DNA of 64,000 nt from Variovorax boronicumulans (GCF_030812215.1 NZ_JAUSSG010000005.1:124001-188000); one strand, 5' to 3'; positions 18,533-30,090 are shown, counted from the stretch's first letter. Notes: generated by a model not told the origin, from the sequence alone. Program-made: numbers and translations.

Positions 18533-19423
18533 TCAGTGGTTCTGCGTTTCGAGGAACTGCATCACCAGCGGGAAGAAGATGATGATGAAGGTCACCGGGA
18601 AGATGAAGATCACCAGCGGCCCGATCATCTTCACGGGCGCTTCCATCGCGAGCTTCTCGGCCATCTGGAAGCGCTCGGTGCGGCGCTGGTCCGAAATGGC
18701 CGAAAGCGTGTCGGCCAGGCTCGCGCCCAGCGACTCGGCCTGCGTGAGGTTCGACACCAGGCTCTTGATGTGCTTGTTGTCCAGGCGATCGGCCAGCGCG
18801 TTGAGCGCGTCCATGCGGCTTGCGCCGGTGCGCATCTCGCGCATCATCCGGTCGAACTCCTGGCCGAGCGCGCCGCCCGGTCCCTTCTGCACCGCCTGCG
18901 CGATGGCGCCGGTGAGGCTCAGGCCGGCCTGGCAGCACAGCGTGATCATGTCCAGGTAGCCGGGCAGCGTGCGCAGGATGTCCTTCTCGCGGCGCTTGCG
19001 GCGGTCGCGCATCCACATCACCGGGTAGAGCCATCCCGTCACGCAGGATGCGAGCGTGACCCAGACCTTGGTGCCGGCGGTGGCGTCGAGCAGGCCCGCG
19101 GTCCAGAGGCCGAGTGCGGCGACGATGAGCATCGACACGCACTGCACCGCGATGAACTCCTCGGCCTTGAGCACGAACTCCAGGCCCGCGAGCTGCAGCT
19201 GGCGCTTGCGCTTGACCAGCATCGAGGTCGGCGCGATCTCCGACACATGGAACTGCAGGATGTTCACCACCGGCCACACCAGCCGCAGCATGCGCGGCAG
19301 CGGGTCCATGTGCGTGCGCTCCGAAGGCCGGGCCTTGCGGATCAGCGAGATCATGTAGAGCAGCAGGATCACACCCGTGGTCGCGCACAGGAAGATGATG
19401 GCCAGGAGGATCAGCGAGCGCAT
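18533..19423 (-). CDS. tadC: Tad pilus inner-membrane platform protein TadC
   Basis: This 296-residue type II secretion F-domain protein has the family pattern in its second half, DMITLCCQAGLSLTGAIAQAVQ and MDALNALADRL, and a C-terminal membrane anchor IGPLVIFIFPVTFIIIFFPLVMQFL. TadB and TadC together form the inner-membrane platform on which the CpaF ATPase works. Its position just after tadB (13 bases) and the longer hydrophobic N-terminus identify it as TadC rather than TadB. Confidence 0.9.
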   Translation of the reverse strand: MRSLILLAIIFLCATTGVILLLYMISLIRKARPSERTHMDPLPRMLRLVWPVVNILQFHVSEIAPTSMLVKRKRQLQLAGLEFVLKAEEFIAVQCVSMLIVAALGLWTAGLLDATAGTKVWVTLASCVTGWLYPVMWMRDRRKRREKDILRTLPGYLDMITLCCQAGLSLTGAIAQAVQKGPGGALGQEFDRMMREMRTGASRMDALNALADRLDNKHIKSLVSNLTQAESLGASLADTLSAISDQRRTERFQMAEKLAMEAPVKMIGPLVIFIFPVTFIIIFFPLVMQFLETQNH

Positions 19424-19436
19424 GGCGGCGATTTCC

Positions 19437-20290
19437 TCAAATGTCGATCGCCACGATCTTGCGGATCATCGCGTAGCCCAGCATCAGCATGATGGCGATC
19501 ACGGTCAGCACGACCCAGCCGATCGTCGTGGTGAACAGGAGCGACATGGTCGGCTGCATCAGGTAGAGCACGCCCATCAGCAACAGCGGAAAGAGCGTCA
19601 TCACCAGGCCCTGGATGCGGCCCTGCGCCGTCAGCGCCTTGATGCGGCCTTCGAGAATGGCCTTCCTGCGCAGCGTCTCGGCCAGCACCTGCAGCGGCTC
19701 CGAGAGATTGCCGCCCACTTCCTTGGAGACGCGCAGCGCCACCACCACCAGCACGAAGTCGGGAATGCCCAGGCGCTGCGACATCTTCTGGATCGCATCG
19801 TCGAAGCTCACGCCCAGGCGCTGCTCCTTGAGCACCAGGCCGAACTCCTGGCCGAGCGGCCCGACCTGGTCGCGCACCAGCACCTGGATCGCGACCGAGA
19901 GCGCGCTGCCGGCGCGCAATGCGCTCGCAATGAAGAGCAGCGCATCGGGCAGCTCCGATTCGATCTGCTGGCGGCGCTTCTTGCGCTGCCATGCGAACCA
20001 ACGCGCGGGCAACAGATACAGCACCACCGCCGCCACCACGCCACCGATGAGGTTGCCCGAGATGAGCCAGCCGATCGCGCCGCACAGCGCCACCAGGAAC
20101 GCATGGCCCGAGGCGAAGGCCACCGCGTGCTGCGCCTGGAACTCCGACAGGTTCAGCGTGCGGCGGCCGCTCGCCTGCAGCTTGGACATCATCTTGCCGA
20201 CCAGCTCCGGCGAGCGCTGCAAAAGCAGGTAGCCGCACAGCGTGATGAAGCCCATGCCGCAGAGCACGGAGGCCAGCAGGATCATTCCCT

Positions 20291-20294
<4 letters not shown>
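19437..20294 (-). CDS. tadB: Tad pilus inner-membrane platform protein TadB
   Basis: A 285-residue F-domain protein with two N-terminal and two C-terminal membrane segments. The central ELPDALLFIASALRAGSALSVAIQ block and SQRLGIPDFVLVVVALRVSKEVGGNL are typical of TadB. The start at 20294 overlaps the tadA stop by four bases (ATGA), so ATPase and platform are translated together. TadC follows after 13 bases. Confidence 0.9.
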
Positions 20295-21934
<1,640 letters not shown>

Positions 21935-21946
21935 GGTGGCGCTATC

Positions 21947-23548
21947 TCAAGGGGCGACGGGCTGGCCGGGCGTGCCGGCCGGAATGCCGCCGATGTCCGC
22001 GGCCGCCGCCGGCGGGCGCGAGCCGTTGGGGTCCGACTTGTCCTCGGTCAACGTGCCGAAGTTGCTCCCCACGTCCTGCTCGAGCTGACGCGAGCGCTCG
22101 ATGCGCTGCCGGCTGTCCGCCGGGCCGACCACGCGCGGCGTGATGAACACCACCACCTCCTGCTCCTTGTCGGTGTCGTTGTCGGCACGGAAGGCGCGGC
22201 CGATGATCGGCGTCTTGCGCAGGCCGGGCACGCCGTCGCTGGAGCGCGTCGATTCGCGGCTCAGGAGGCCCGACAGCACGATGGTCTCGCCGGCCTTCAC
22301 GTTGAACTCGGTGTCGGTGCGCCGGATCAGCAGGCCCGGAATGCCCTGCACCGCCACGCTGCGGTCGATGCTGCTCACTTCGGTAAGGATGCTGCCCGAC
22401 ACGTTGCCCTCGCCATCGGCGATGGGCTTGATGTTCAGGCGCACGCCGTAGGGCTTGAATTCGACCGAGCCCGCCCCCTGCGTGCTGAGCGCAGGCAGCG
22501 GAATCTCGCCGCCGGCCAGGAACTTGGCCTCGCCGCCGCTGCGCGTGGAGAGGTTGGGCGAGGCGAGCAGAAAGGCGTTGCCGCGCTGCACCAGCAGGTT
22601 GATGCGCGAGGTGAGGCTCAGGCCGATGCCGAAGTAGGCCTCGGGCATGCGCCGGTTCTGCCCCAGCAGCGCCGTGCCCTGCGGCGTGGAGGTGTTGAAG
22701 GCCGAGCCCTCTGGCAGGATGCGGTAGCTGCCACTGGAGGCGATGTCCGAGAACAGGCCGAAGTTGAAGCCGTCGCCCGAGCTCTGCCAGCGCACGCCCA
22801 GGTCGTCCAGTGCGGTCTTGCTGAACTCGACGATGCGCACCTGGATGTCCACCATGCGGTCCACCCGGATGCGGTCGGCCGTGGCCAGCGATACCACCGC
22901 GGGCGCATAGAGCTGCGCCACCGTGTTCAGGCGCTCGACCGCGGCCGGATCGAGGCTGTTGCCGTCCATGATGATGCGCTCGCCGATGCGGCGGATGTTC
23001 ACGCCCGAGATGCCGCGCGTGATCTCGCGCAATTCGTCGGCGATGCGTTCCAGGTCCACCACGTTCACCCGCACCTTGAGCTTGCGCACGGTGCCGTTCT
23101 TGTCCCAGACATGCAGCGTGCTGTCGCCCGCGTCCTGCGCGGTGATGAGCATGTTCGCGCCATCGAGCACGCGCGCCTCCAGCACCTTGCCGTTGCCGAT
23201 GGCCACGCGCGAGACGCCCGGCATCTTGACCAGCGCCATCTGGCCGACATAGAGCGTGAGCAGATCGGGCAGGCGCTGCAGCACGGTGGCGCGCGCGGCG
23301 ATGCGCTGCAGCTCGGCCTCGGTGATGGAGGCCTGCGAGGGCGGTGGCGCGGGCGGGCGGATGCCCGGCGAGCTTTCAGCGCGGGCCGCCGCCGGCGAGC
23401 CCGGCGACGAGAACGCCGGCGGCGCGGGTGCCACGGTGCCCAGGGGCACAGGCGATGCTGCCGGCGCGCCGGGGTACGGACCCTGCGCCTCGGCCTGGAA
23501 AACAAGACACAGCGCCGTCGCTGCCAAAGTGCATCGCTTGAGGTTCAT
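21947..23548 (-). CDS. cpaC: Outer-membrane secretin CpaC/RcpA
   Basis: A 533-residue secretin of the Tad/Flp pilus with a signal peptide ending near residue 22. After a Pro/Ala-rich stretch, the N-terminal pilus-formation domain (LYVGQMALVKMPGVSRVAIGNG) and a BON-like segment lead to the secretin barrel, with the hallmark GGEIPLPALSTQGAGSVEFKPYG and later LSGLLSRESTRSSDGVPGL. It forms the outer-membrane pore for the pilus. The gene lies between cpaB and tadA, the usual order. Confidence 0.92.
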   Translation of the reverse strand: MNLKRCTLAATALCLVFQAEAQGPYPGAPAASPVPLGTVAPAPPAFSSPGSPAAARAESSPGIRPPAPPPSQASITEAELQRIAARATVLQRLPDLLTLYVGQMALVKMPGVSRVAIGNGKVLEARVLDGANMLITAQDAGDSTLHVWDKNGTVRKLKVRVNVVDLERIADELREITRGISGVNIRRIGERIIMDGNSLDPAAVERLNTVAQLYAPAVVSLATADRIRVDRMVDIQVRIVEFSKTALDDLGVRWQSSGDGFNFGLFSDIASSGSYRILPEGSAFNTSTPQGTALLGQNRRMPEAYFGIGLSLTSRINLLVQRGNAFLLASPNLSTRSGGEAKFLAGGEIPLPALSTQGAGSVEFKPYGVRLNIKPIADGEGNVSGSILTEVSSIDRSVAVQGIPGLLIRRTDTEFNVKAGETIVLSGLLSRESTRSSDGVPGLRKTPIIGRAFRADNDTDKEQEVVVFITPRVVGPADSRQRIERSRQLEQDVGSNFGTLTEDKSDPNGSRPPAAAADIGGIPAGTPGQPVAP

Positions 23549-23613
23549 CGAACTTTTCTGGAGATCAGTAAATCGGGCCCGCCCCGCGGGGCGACATTCA
23601 GGGCGATGGGGCT

Positions 23614-24573
23614 TCAGCGCGGCAGCGCGGCGCCGGTCGGCAATGCGGCACCCAGGCCGGGCGCAGGGGGTGCGCCGCGGTTGCCGGTGCCGCCGACGAT
23701 GTATTCGACGCTCGGGCCCGAGGGTCCGCTGGCCACGGCCGTCGCATGCGAGCGCTGCGGCCTGAAGCCGGCCACGATGGCATCGAGGTCGACCGCATCG
23801 ACGCCGCTGGTCATGGTGGCCCGGTCCTCGGGGTTGCGCAGCGTGGCGATGATCTTTCCGAGGCGCTGGGCCAGGATGAGCTTCTGCGCATCCTGCGGCT
23901 GGATCGCCACGGTCACGGTCGAGTAGCGCTGCTGCGCGTAGGGGTCGGTGTCGGCCGAGACGTCGGAGCGCTTCCTCATCGCGGCGAACTGCTCCGAGGT
24001 GATCTGGCCGGTGGCGCGCACCTCCACGTCCTGCAGGAGCGGGATCACCACCGAGGGATCGTTGGCCGCGGACTTCTCGACCATGTACATGAAGTCGATG
24101 CGGTCGCCGGCGCGCAGCATGCCCGAGATGGAGCTGATCTCGTCCACCGGAATGGTGATGGCGCGCACGCCCTGCTCGATCTCCTGCGCGAACACCTTGC
24201 GCGGCGCCGAGAAGAACGATGCGAGCAGCGGCTTGCCCGCGGCCACCGGCACCGAGAGCTGGCGGCCCGCGAACTGCGAGAAGGTCTCGGGCGTGATCGC
24301 GTCGTTGTGCACGTACTCGTTGGGCACCGAGCGCTTGGCCACCATGGTGGGCAGCACGGTGGTGCCGTCGCCCAGCGCACGGTTCGCCACGACCACGTCG
24401 CGGCGCTGGCTGTCGGCATCCTTCTCCAGGCTGGCGGCGATTTCGCGCTCGCTGGCCCGCAGGTAATACCAGCCCAGGCCCGCGGCCAGAAGGCCCAGCA
24501 TCAGGGCACCGATCAGGGGGGACAGCCGTTTGACGCTTTGCTTGAACTTGAGGAGTCCCGGAGATGATTTCAT
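23614..24573 (-). CDS. cpaB: Flp pilus assembly protein CpaB/RcpC
   Basis: A 319-residue CpaB. One membrane segment (about residues 20-38) leads into a SAF-like domain (VVVANRALGDGTTVLPTMVAKRSVPNEYV), then the RcpC core with AITIPVDEISSISGMLRAGDRIDFMY near residue 145. CpaB is thought to work in the periplasm with the secretin. The gene precedes cpaC by 65 bases and follows a small pilin-like gene. Confidence 0.9.
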   Translation of the reverse strand: MKSSPGLLKFKQSVKRLSPLIGALMLGLLAAGLGWYYLRASEREIAASLEKDADSQRRDVVVANRALGDGTTVLPTMVAKRSVPNEYVHNDAITPETFSQFAGRQLSVPVAAGKPLLASFFSAPRKVFAQEIEQGVRAITIPVDEISSISGMLRAGDRIDFMYMVEKSAANDPSVVIPLLQDVEVRATGQITSEQFAAMRKRSDVSADTDPYAQQRYSTVTVAIQPQDAQKLILAQRLGKIIATLRNPEDRATMTSGVDAVDLDAIVAGFRPQRSHATAVASGPSGPSVEYIVGGTGNRGAPPAPGLGAALPTGAALPR

Positions 24574-24579
24574 GCCTGG

Positions 24580-24807
24580 CTACAAAGGATAGGAAAGGGT
24601 GTACGAGTAGGTCGACCAGGCATCGCGGAAGGCCTTGATGAGCAGCGCGACCACCGAGCGGTCGGCGCCCGGGAAGGTGGCGAACAGCATCACGGCCAGG
24701 ATGCCGGCGACGATCACGTATTCGGTGATGACCTGGCCGCGCTGGGCGCGGCGGGCGAACGAAGAAGCAGGACGGCGGTGGCGCGGGCGCATGGCGGTCG
24801 CTCTCAT
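24580..24807 (-). CDS. Small Flp-pilin-like protein
   Basis: A 75-residue protein with a 24-residue basic leader ending in Gly, then QVITEYVIVAGILAVMLFATF: Gly followed by Glu at +5 and Tyr at +6, the Flp-pilin cleavage pattern, and a hydrophobic helix. Mature length would be 51, close to a Flp pilin. It overlaps the upstream gene by an ATGA, which sets the start at 24807. It may be a minor pilin; the major pilin candidate is at 28470-28775. Confidence 0.72.
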   Translation of the reverse strand: MRATAMRPRHRRPASSFARRAQRGQVITEYVIVAGILAVMLFATFPGADRSVVALLIKAFRDAWSTYSYTLSYPL

Positions 24808-25526
24808 TCCGGCGTGGTCTGGCTGGCGACGATGAAGTAGCCGTCGTCGCGCCTGGAGATGCTCACGGCCATCTCCTCGCTGTTGCGGCGGAACACCAGC
24901 GACGAGCGCGTGCCGCCTTCCAGGGTGCGGTCCTGCACCAGCGTCCAGCCCAGGCGGATCATCTGTTCGCGCAGGTAGAGCGCGTTGGTCTCCACGCTCA
25001 CGTTGTTGGTGACGACGATGGTGCGATTGCGCTGGCCCTCGTCGAACGAGAGCGTGTCCGAGACCACCTGCGAGCCGGCCGGGCGCGGAAAGCCCTTGCC
25101 GATGCGCTCGGCGCGCTCGCGCAGCGCCTGCTCGCTCTTGACCTCGTCGTAGACCACCGCCGCCACGAGCCGGCCCGCCGTGCCCGAGGGAACCGCGCGC
25201 AGCTGCACCGTGACCTGGTAGAGGCCGAAGCGCGCGCCGAGCACGCGCATGGGGCCGAGGGTGGTCACGCCGTAGCCGGTCTTGTCGGAGAGCCACTTCT
25301 CGTAGAAGCGGGAAACCACCTCCAGCGAATCGGTGGACTCGATGCCGCGGATCTGCATGGGGATGGTGTTCTGCTCGATGTACTCGGCGATCCAGAAGGT
25401 CTTGGCGCCCGCGGGCGATGGAATCGCGGGCCAGTCGCGCTGCGGCGGCGCCGCAACCGCCGCTGCGCACAGGCAAAGCCATGCGGCGGCGAGGATCCAT
25501 CGCAGAAACGGCGCGGCGAGCCTCAT
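24804..25526 (-). CDS. Secreted protein of unknown function in the Tad locus
   Basis: A 240-residue protein with a clear signal peptide (hydrophobic core ending AAAVAA at about residue 26). I do not recognise the mature part. It holds two short blocks, FYEKWLSDKTGYGV and LYLREQMIRLGWTLVQDR, and ends in FIVASQTTPE. The start overlaps the stop of the upstream TadE-like gene (TGATG) and its stop overlaps the small pilin-like gene (ATGA), so it is tightly bound to the locus and probably acts in the periplasm. Confidence 0.75.
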   Translation of the reverse strand: MRLAAPFLRWILAAAWLCLCAAAVAAPPQRDWPAIPSPAGAKTFWIAEYIEQNTIPMQIRGIESTDSLEVVSRFYEKWLSDKTGYGVTTLGPMRVLGARFGLYQVTVQLRAVPSGTAGRLVAAVVYDEVKSEQALRERAERIGKGFPRPAGSQVVSDTLSFDEGQRNRTIVVTNNVSVETNALYLREQMIRLGWTLVQDRTLEGGTRSSLVFRRNSEEMAVSISRRDDGYFIVASQTTPE

Positions 25527-26506
25527 CAGGGCAGCGTGTTGACCACGGGGGTCGGCGGGAAGGCGCGGTAGTAGCGGAAGTGGTCCTTCACGCTGCCGCC
25601 GTTCGCCTCGCCGTCGCCGCCGGTCTCGCCGGTGGCGCCGGGCGGGATGCGCTCGAAGCGGTCCAGAGGCGTCTTCTCGAGCGCGTCGCCCGGCGTGAAG
25701 CCCATGGTGAGGTTGTTCATGTCGAAGGCCGGAAAGATCTGCTTGATCTGGTAGGCCGTCTGGTGCATGCCGCCGCGCAGCTGCTGGTAGAAGGGCGCGT
25801 CCAGCAGCTTCATCGGCACCAGGCCCTGGATCTTGGTTTCCTCGCGGTTCGTGCCGCCGGCGTTCCAGGCTTCGGTGAGCATGGTGACCTGCTCGCTCAT
25901 GTCCAGCGCGGGAACGTCCTTGAACCGGGTGTAGGTCTGGCTCACCTTCACCTCGTGGCGCAGGTACCCGCTGCTCACCATCTGGAACTTGCCCAGCGGA
26001 CCGGTGATCGCGTTGGAGCCGAGCGCGGCCTGCGCCACCCGGATGCCGTCGAACACCACGTCGCTGGCATTGAGCAGCGAAGGCAACGGCGCGGCCGTGC
26101 TCGATGCGGTGACCGCGGTGGTGCGCTGGTCGATGGCCGGCAGCATCGGCTCGAACTCCGCGATGTCGGCGGCGTGGATGGAGATGCCGGGCGCCGAGCG
26201 GTCGCGAAAGATGTGGCGGCGCAGGTCGCGCGTGACCTCCGCATCGGTCTTCTTGATGGCGCCCGATGCGCCCTTGGCTTCCGCGGCGGTGATGCCCTGC
26301 TCCTCCGGCATCCACACGGTGCGCTGCCAGGCCACCAGCTTGGCGGCGGCCACGGTCTGCATGCGCTTGGTGCCGTACTCGGCAATGGCCGGAATCGCGG
26401 CCAGCGTGACCGCAGCGAAGCTCACGATGAGCAGCGTCTCGACCATCGCGTGGCCGGTGCTCGCGTGTGTCGGGCGTCCGGGCAGGCGTCGATGCGGGCG
26501 GGTCAT
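25526..26506 (-). CDS. TadE/TadF-like pseudopilin
   Basis: A 326-residue protein with the N-terminal segment TGHAMVETLLIVSFAAVTLAAIP: Gly18 then Glu at +5, a TadE-type prepilin signal, followed by a membrane helix and a long soluble part without known motifs. It lies 16 bases after the TadG-like gene and overlaps the next gene by one base (TGATG). It may be a minor pseudopilin that helps start pilus assembly. Confidence 0.72.
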   Translation of the reverse strand: MTRPHRRLPGRPTHASTGHAMVETLLIVSFAAVTLAAIPAIAEYGTKRMQTVAAAKLVAWQRTVWMPEEQGITAAEAKGASGAIKKTDAEVTRDLRRHIFRDRSAPGISIHAADIAEFEPMLPAIDQRTTAVTASSTAAPLPSLLNASDVVFDGIRVAQAALGSNAITGPLGKFQMVSSGYLRHEVKVSQTYTRFKDVPALDMSEQVTMLTEAWNAGGTNREETKIQGLVPMKLLDAPFYQQLRGGMHQTAYQIKQIFPAFDMNNLTMGFTPGDALEKTPLDRFERIPPGATGETGGDGEANGGSVKDHFRYYRAFPPTPVVNTLP

Positions 26507-26522
26507 GCGCGGGCGTCCTTCA

Positions 26523-28439
26523 TCAGTTGCCGTTGTCTTCGTCGGCCGAGCCGCCGACCGCCGCACCGCCCATGGCGATGGCACGCGCCCACAGGGACGG
26601 CTCCACGTTGTGCACGTGCCAGTAGGGGCTGAACAGGCTGCGGTGCTCGATGTAGCCGCCGGCGAAGCCCACGTTGTATTTGCCGATCGTCGAGGGATCG
26701 GCCACCGCGTTGTCGCGGCGCGCCCAGCGGTCCTGCGGCCGGCGGAAGTAGACCTGCGAGGTCGACAGCGCCTTGATCTCGCGACCCTGGAAGTTGTCGC
26801 GCAGGCCCGCCTTGCCGTCGGCCGCGGAGTTGCCGAAGCCGGCGACCTCGCCCGTGCGCACCTTGTCGCCGCCCTTCTGCACCACGAGCGTGAAGGCCGG
26901 GCCCTTGTCGGTGTTCTTGCCCCACTTGAGCGGGTTGGCACCGCTGAAGCCGTTTTCCTTGAGCCAGTTGTCCGACTCGTTGGCCACCATCGGCGGGTGG
27001 TCCTTGATCTCGGTGAAGCGGGGCATCGCCCAGTTCTTGGTGACCATGCCGATGTCGGTGCGCGGGCTGTAGTGCAGCTTGGCGTTGAACACCAGCACCG
27101 CCATCGGGGCCAGCAGCAGCTCGCCGTTGCGGTCGCGGGCGGCGCGCTCGAAGGATTCGCGCTCCATGTACGCGGTGTCGCCGACCTCGCCGTTCAGGCC
27201 GCCGTAGGTGCGCCCCTCGCGGGCGTAGCTGCGGAGGGTAAGGCGCTGGCCTTCCCAGCTTTTCATGTAGTTGGGGCCGCCCGCGGCGGCCGCGCCCGCG
27301 CCCAGGCCGAAGCGGCCGCGCACGATGTCGTCCCAGCCGCCGATGAGGTCGGTGTAGAGCACGCCGATGGGCAGCTTGATCTCGATCGAATCGGCCGACT
27401 GCCAGCGAATGCGCCCGGTCTCGTCGCCCACGATGCCTTCGGTCGCGACCAGTTCGGTGCCGCCCTTCCACTCGAGGAGCCCGCCCATCATGGCGCCGGT
27501 GATGCCGCCGAATCCCGGTGGCGCATTCGGACTGCTGGAGACCATGCCCTGCAGCGCGCCGGACATGCCCGAGGCGACCCAGCCGAGCACGTTGGGCAGG
27601 AAGCGGCGGTTCTTGGTCCAGTCGTCGCGCGTGGCCTGCGCGGCGTGCGCGAAGCGCAGCACCTCGTTGAACTCCTCGTCGTCGAAGCCGAGGCTGCCCG
27701 ACTGGTGATAGGTCTTCAGGTAGGTCCCCACGTCGGCCACGAACTTGATGACGAAGATCGTGGTCTCGGCCGCCGGGACCGACGCATCGGGGTCGTTGGC
27801 GTTGACGACATCCTTCACCAGCTGCGGCAACTGCGCCGTCGTGCCCAGCAGCATCACGGCCTGGCTGGCCGAGATGCCCTGGTTGAACGCGCGAAGGATG
27901 TCGGCCCCGATCTGCAGCGGCTTGGCCGAAGGCTCGACGAAGCCGGCAATGCGGTCGGCCGTGCGCTGCAGCCTATGCGCACGCGGCACGTTGATGAGCG
28001 CCCATTGCAGCAAGAAGAGCGGGCCCACGAACGGGAGCCGGCTGCGCTCCAGGTTGCGTATGCCCTTCATGGCCTCGGCGACGACCAGGCCCTCCTGGAT
28101 GTTGGCCGCGCTCGTGATGAGCATGGCCATCGAGGTCTGCACGCTCGCCAGCGTCGCGATGCTCGCCTCGTTGGCGGCCATCGCGCGGTTGGTGTAGGCC
28201 AGGTAGTTGAGGGTGCGCGCCGTGAGCACGTTGGCGCTGTAGGTGGCCGCGTCGGCCGTGTTCTGCAGCTTCATCTTCTCGCGCGCCGCGGTGGCGGTGT
28301 TGTAGACCACCAGCACACTCAGGAAGATGACCGGCAGCATCGCCACCAGGTACACGATCGCCTGGCCCGACTGGCGCCGCCGGCGCGCGGATGCGCCGGC
28401 AGGGGCCAGGGGGAGCGAAGTGGCGGCTGGAGGCATCAC
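26523..28439 (-). CDS. tadG: TadG-like pilus assembly protein
   Basis: A 638-residue protein. Residues 20-50 (RRRRQSGQAIVYLVAMLPVIFLSVLVVYN) match the putative Flp-pilus TadG N-terminal domain: a basic stretch, SGQA, and one membrane helix. Unlike the other pseudopilins here it has Tyr, not Glu, near +5, so it may not be cleaved. The remaining 580 residues are periplasmic and include ADAATYSANVLTARTLNYLAY. It follows the pilin gene by 30 bases. Confidence 0.72.
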   Translation of the reverse strand: MMPPAATSLPLAPAGASARRRRQSGQAIVYLVAMLPVIFLSVLVVYNTATAAREKMKLQNTADAATYSANVLTARTLNYLAYTNRAMAANEASIATLASVQTSMAMLITSAANIQEGLVVAEAMKGIRNLERSRLPFVGPLFLLQWALINVPRAHRLQRTADRIAGFVEPSAKPLQIGADILRAFNQGISASQAVMLLGTTAQLPQLVKDVVNANDPDASVPAAETTIFVIKFVADVGTYLKTYHQSGSLGFDDEEFNEVLRFAHAAQATRDDWTKNRRFLPNVLGWVASGMSGALQGMVSSSPNAPPGFGGITGAMMGGLLEWKGGTELVATEGIVGDETGRIRWQSADSIEIKLPIGVLYTDLIGGWDDIVRGRFGLGAGAAAAGGPNYMKSWEGQRLTLRSYAREGRTYGGLNGEVGDTAYMERESFERAARDRNGELLLAPMAVLVFNAKLHYSPRTDIGMVTKNWAMPRFTEIKDHPPMVANESDNWLKENGFSGANPLKWGKNTDKGPAFTLVVQKGGDKVRTGEVAGFGNSAADGKAGLRDNFQGREIKALSTSQVYFRRPQDRWARRDNAVADPSTIGKYNVGFAGGYIEHRSLFSPYWHVHNVEPSLWARAIAMGGAAVGGSADEDNGN

Positions 28440-28469
28440 GCGATGTCGATCAGGCCGTCAGAGAAAGCC

Positions 28470-28775
28470 TTACTTCGTGGCCTCGGCACCGCCCTTGGTG
28501 TAGGTGCTCATGTTCATGTTGACCTGGGCATTGGTCGAAGCCTTGCCGGCGGCGGTCTGCGCGTTCGTGACTTCGGTGGCGCCCGACTGGCCGCCCACTT
28601 CCTTGGCCATGCCGGCAACCTGGTTGCGCATGGTCTGGCCGAAGAAGCTGAACACGGCGATCGCGGCAATGGCGATCAGGCCCAGGATCACGAGGTACTC
28701 GGTCATGCCTTGCCCGCGGATCTTGATCTTCGAGGCAAGTTGGCGGCTCAGCTGGGTCAGACGATGGATTTGCAT
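28470..28775 (-). CDS. Flp-type major pilin
   Basis: A 101-residue prepilin. The leader of 21 residues ends in Gly, followed by QGMTEYLVILGLIAIAAIAVF: Glu at +5 and Tyr at +6 are the Flp-pilin cleavage marks. The mature part is 80 residues with a C-terminal Asn/Thr/Ala-rich tail. The start at 28775 has AGGAAC upstream; longer in-frame readings cross the AT-rich promoter region. As the first gene of the minus-strand locus with its own long leader, it is the likely pilus subunit. Confidence 0.82.
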   Translation of the reverse strand: MQIHRLTQLSRQLASKIKIRGQGMTEYLVILGLIAIAAIAVFSFFGQTMRNQVAGMAKEVGGQSGATEVTNAQTAAGKASTNAQVNMNMSTYTKGGAEATK

Positions 28776-28909
28776 GAGAGAAGTTCCTGAAAGGTGGCTG
28801 AAAGAACAGGCGGATCGTAGGGACGCATCCGTCGCGTGTTCGATACAGTTTTTGCGAATCCCGATACAAATTAACATTCGTAAAAAGATCGCAAAACGCT
28901 CGGAATCCT

Positions 28910-29848
28910 TTAGTTCTCCAAACTGCCCGCGCCTTCGAAACGCAGCTGGCTTTGCCTGCGAAATTCGGTCGGCGTCACACCTTTGATCTCGAGAAATCGG
29001 CGATTGAAATTCGAGACGTTATTGAAACCAACTTCGTAACAGATCGAGGTGACGTAGCGCTCGCTCTGCATCAGGAGAAGGCACGCCTTGTTCACCCGCA
29101 CCTCGTTCACATAGCCCAGAAAACTGTGGCCGGTGGCACGCCGGAAGAGCCGGCTGAAGCGCCCTGCGTTCATGCCGAGCTCGGCCGCGATGTCGGCCGC
29201 GCTGATGTCCTTCGCGGGGTCGTTGGCGATGCGCGTGACCACGTCGTCGATGGCCTCGATGCCGTGGTCGCCATCGGTCTGCATGCCTGACAGGAGGCGG
29301 TAGTCGGTGCACATCGCCATGTCGGCGAGAAAGTCGCAGAACAGGCTGAAGCGCTTGAGGCCCCGCGCATCCTTCACGCGGTGCCAGTGCGCCTCGGCAG
29401 AAGCGGCCATGCCGAAGAACTCGATGCCGTAGCGCGCGCGCTCCAGCATGCGCACCGCCTCCTGCAGTTCGGGAATGCGCTCGGCCGCCTCGAAGATCGG
29501 ATCGTGCAGGAACTGGATCACCAGGTCGCGCTGCGGCACGCCTTCGGGCGGCGCATCGAGCGAGATCCAGTTGTGCGGCAGCTTGGGGCCGCACAGCACG
29601 AGGTGGCCCGGTTCGAAGGCGCCGATCCAGTCGCCCACGAAGGCCTGGCCCGAGGTGGCGACGATCAGGTGCAGCTCGTACTCCTCATGGCAATGCCAGC
29701 GCGCGAGCGGTGTCGGAAAGCCGTGTTCGAGGCAGCGCACCAGCCCCACCTCGGTCGATGGCTCGTAGCCGAGCTCGGTCGAGCGGCTGCGCTCGACCTC
29801 CAGTTCGGGGAGCAGTTGACGCGGGGATCGTTGGCTGGAACTCGTCAT
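28910..29848 (-). CDS. AraC family transcriptional regulator
   Basis: A 312-residue regulator. The first 200 residues are a cupin-like AraC sensing domain (HCHEEYELHLIVATSGQAFVGD near residue 50), and the last 100 contain two helix-turn-helix motifs with the AraC signature ICYEVGFNNVSNFNRRFLEIKGVTPTEFRR. The ATG at 29848 is chosen because longer readings cross a gap with no coding signal. It ends 135 bases upstream of the pilin start, both on the minus strand, so it may act on the pilus operon or on unlinked catabolic genes. Confidence 0.88.
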   Translation of the reverse strand: MTSSSQRSPRQLLPELEVERSRSTELGYEPSTEVGLVRCLEHGFPTPLARWHCHEEYELHLIVATSGQAFVGDWIGAFEPGHLVLCGPKLPHNWISLDAPPEGVPQRDLVIQFLHDPIFEAAERIPELQEAVRMLERARYGIEFFGMAASAEAHWHRVKDARGLKRFSLFCDFLADMAMCTDYRLLSGMQTDGDHGIEAIDDVVTRIANDPAKDISAADIAAELGMNAGRFSRLFRRATGHSFLGYVNEVRVNKACLLLMQSERYVTSICYEVGFNNVSNFNRRFLEIKGVTPTEFRRQSQLRFEGAGSLEN

Positions 29849-30090
29849 GGCTTTGGGTTGGGCTGACAGGAGACAACACGCCTGCGATCCTGGGATTCGC
29901 GGGCGACGCGGCGATGAAACGGCATCTTCGGGGGCAAACAGGCCTGTGGCGCGCTGGCACGTCACGGTGAGCGCAGGGACCGGGTTCGCGGGGCGGAAGA
30001 TATTGTTTGGGCCTTGCAATTGCCAGACCCTATGCGGACTACGAAGATTCGTATGCGCGCACGGCAAGCGGCGGATTCGCGCCGCCAGCA

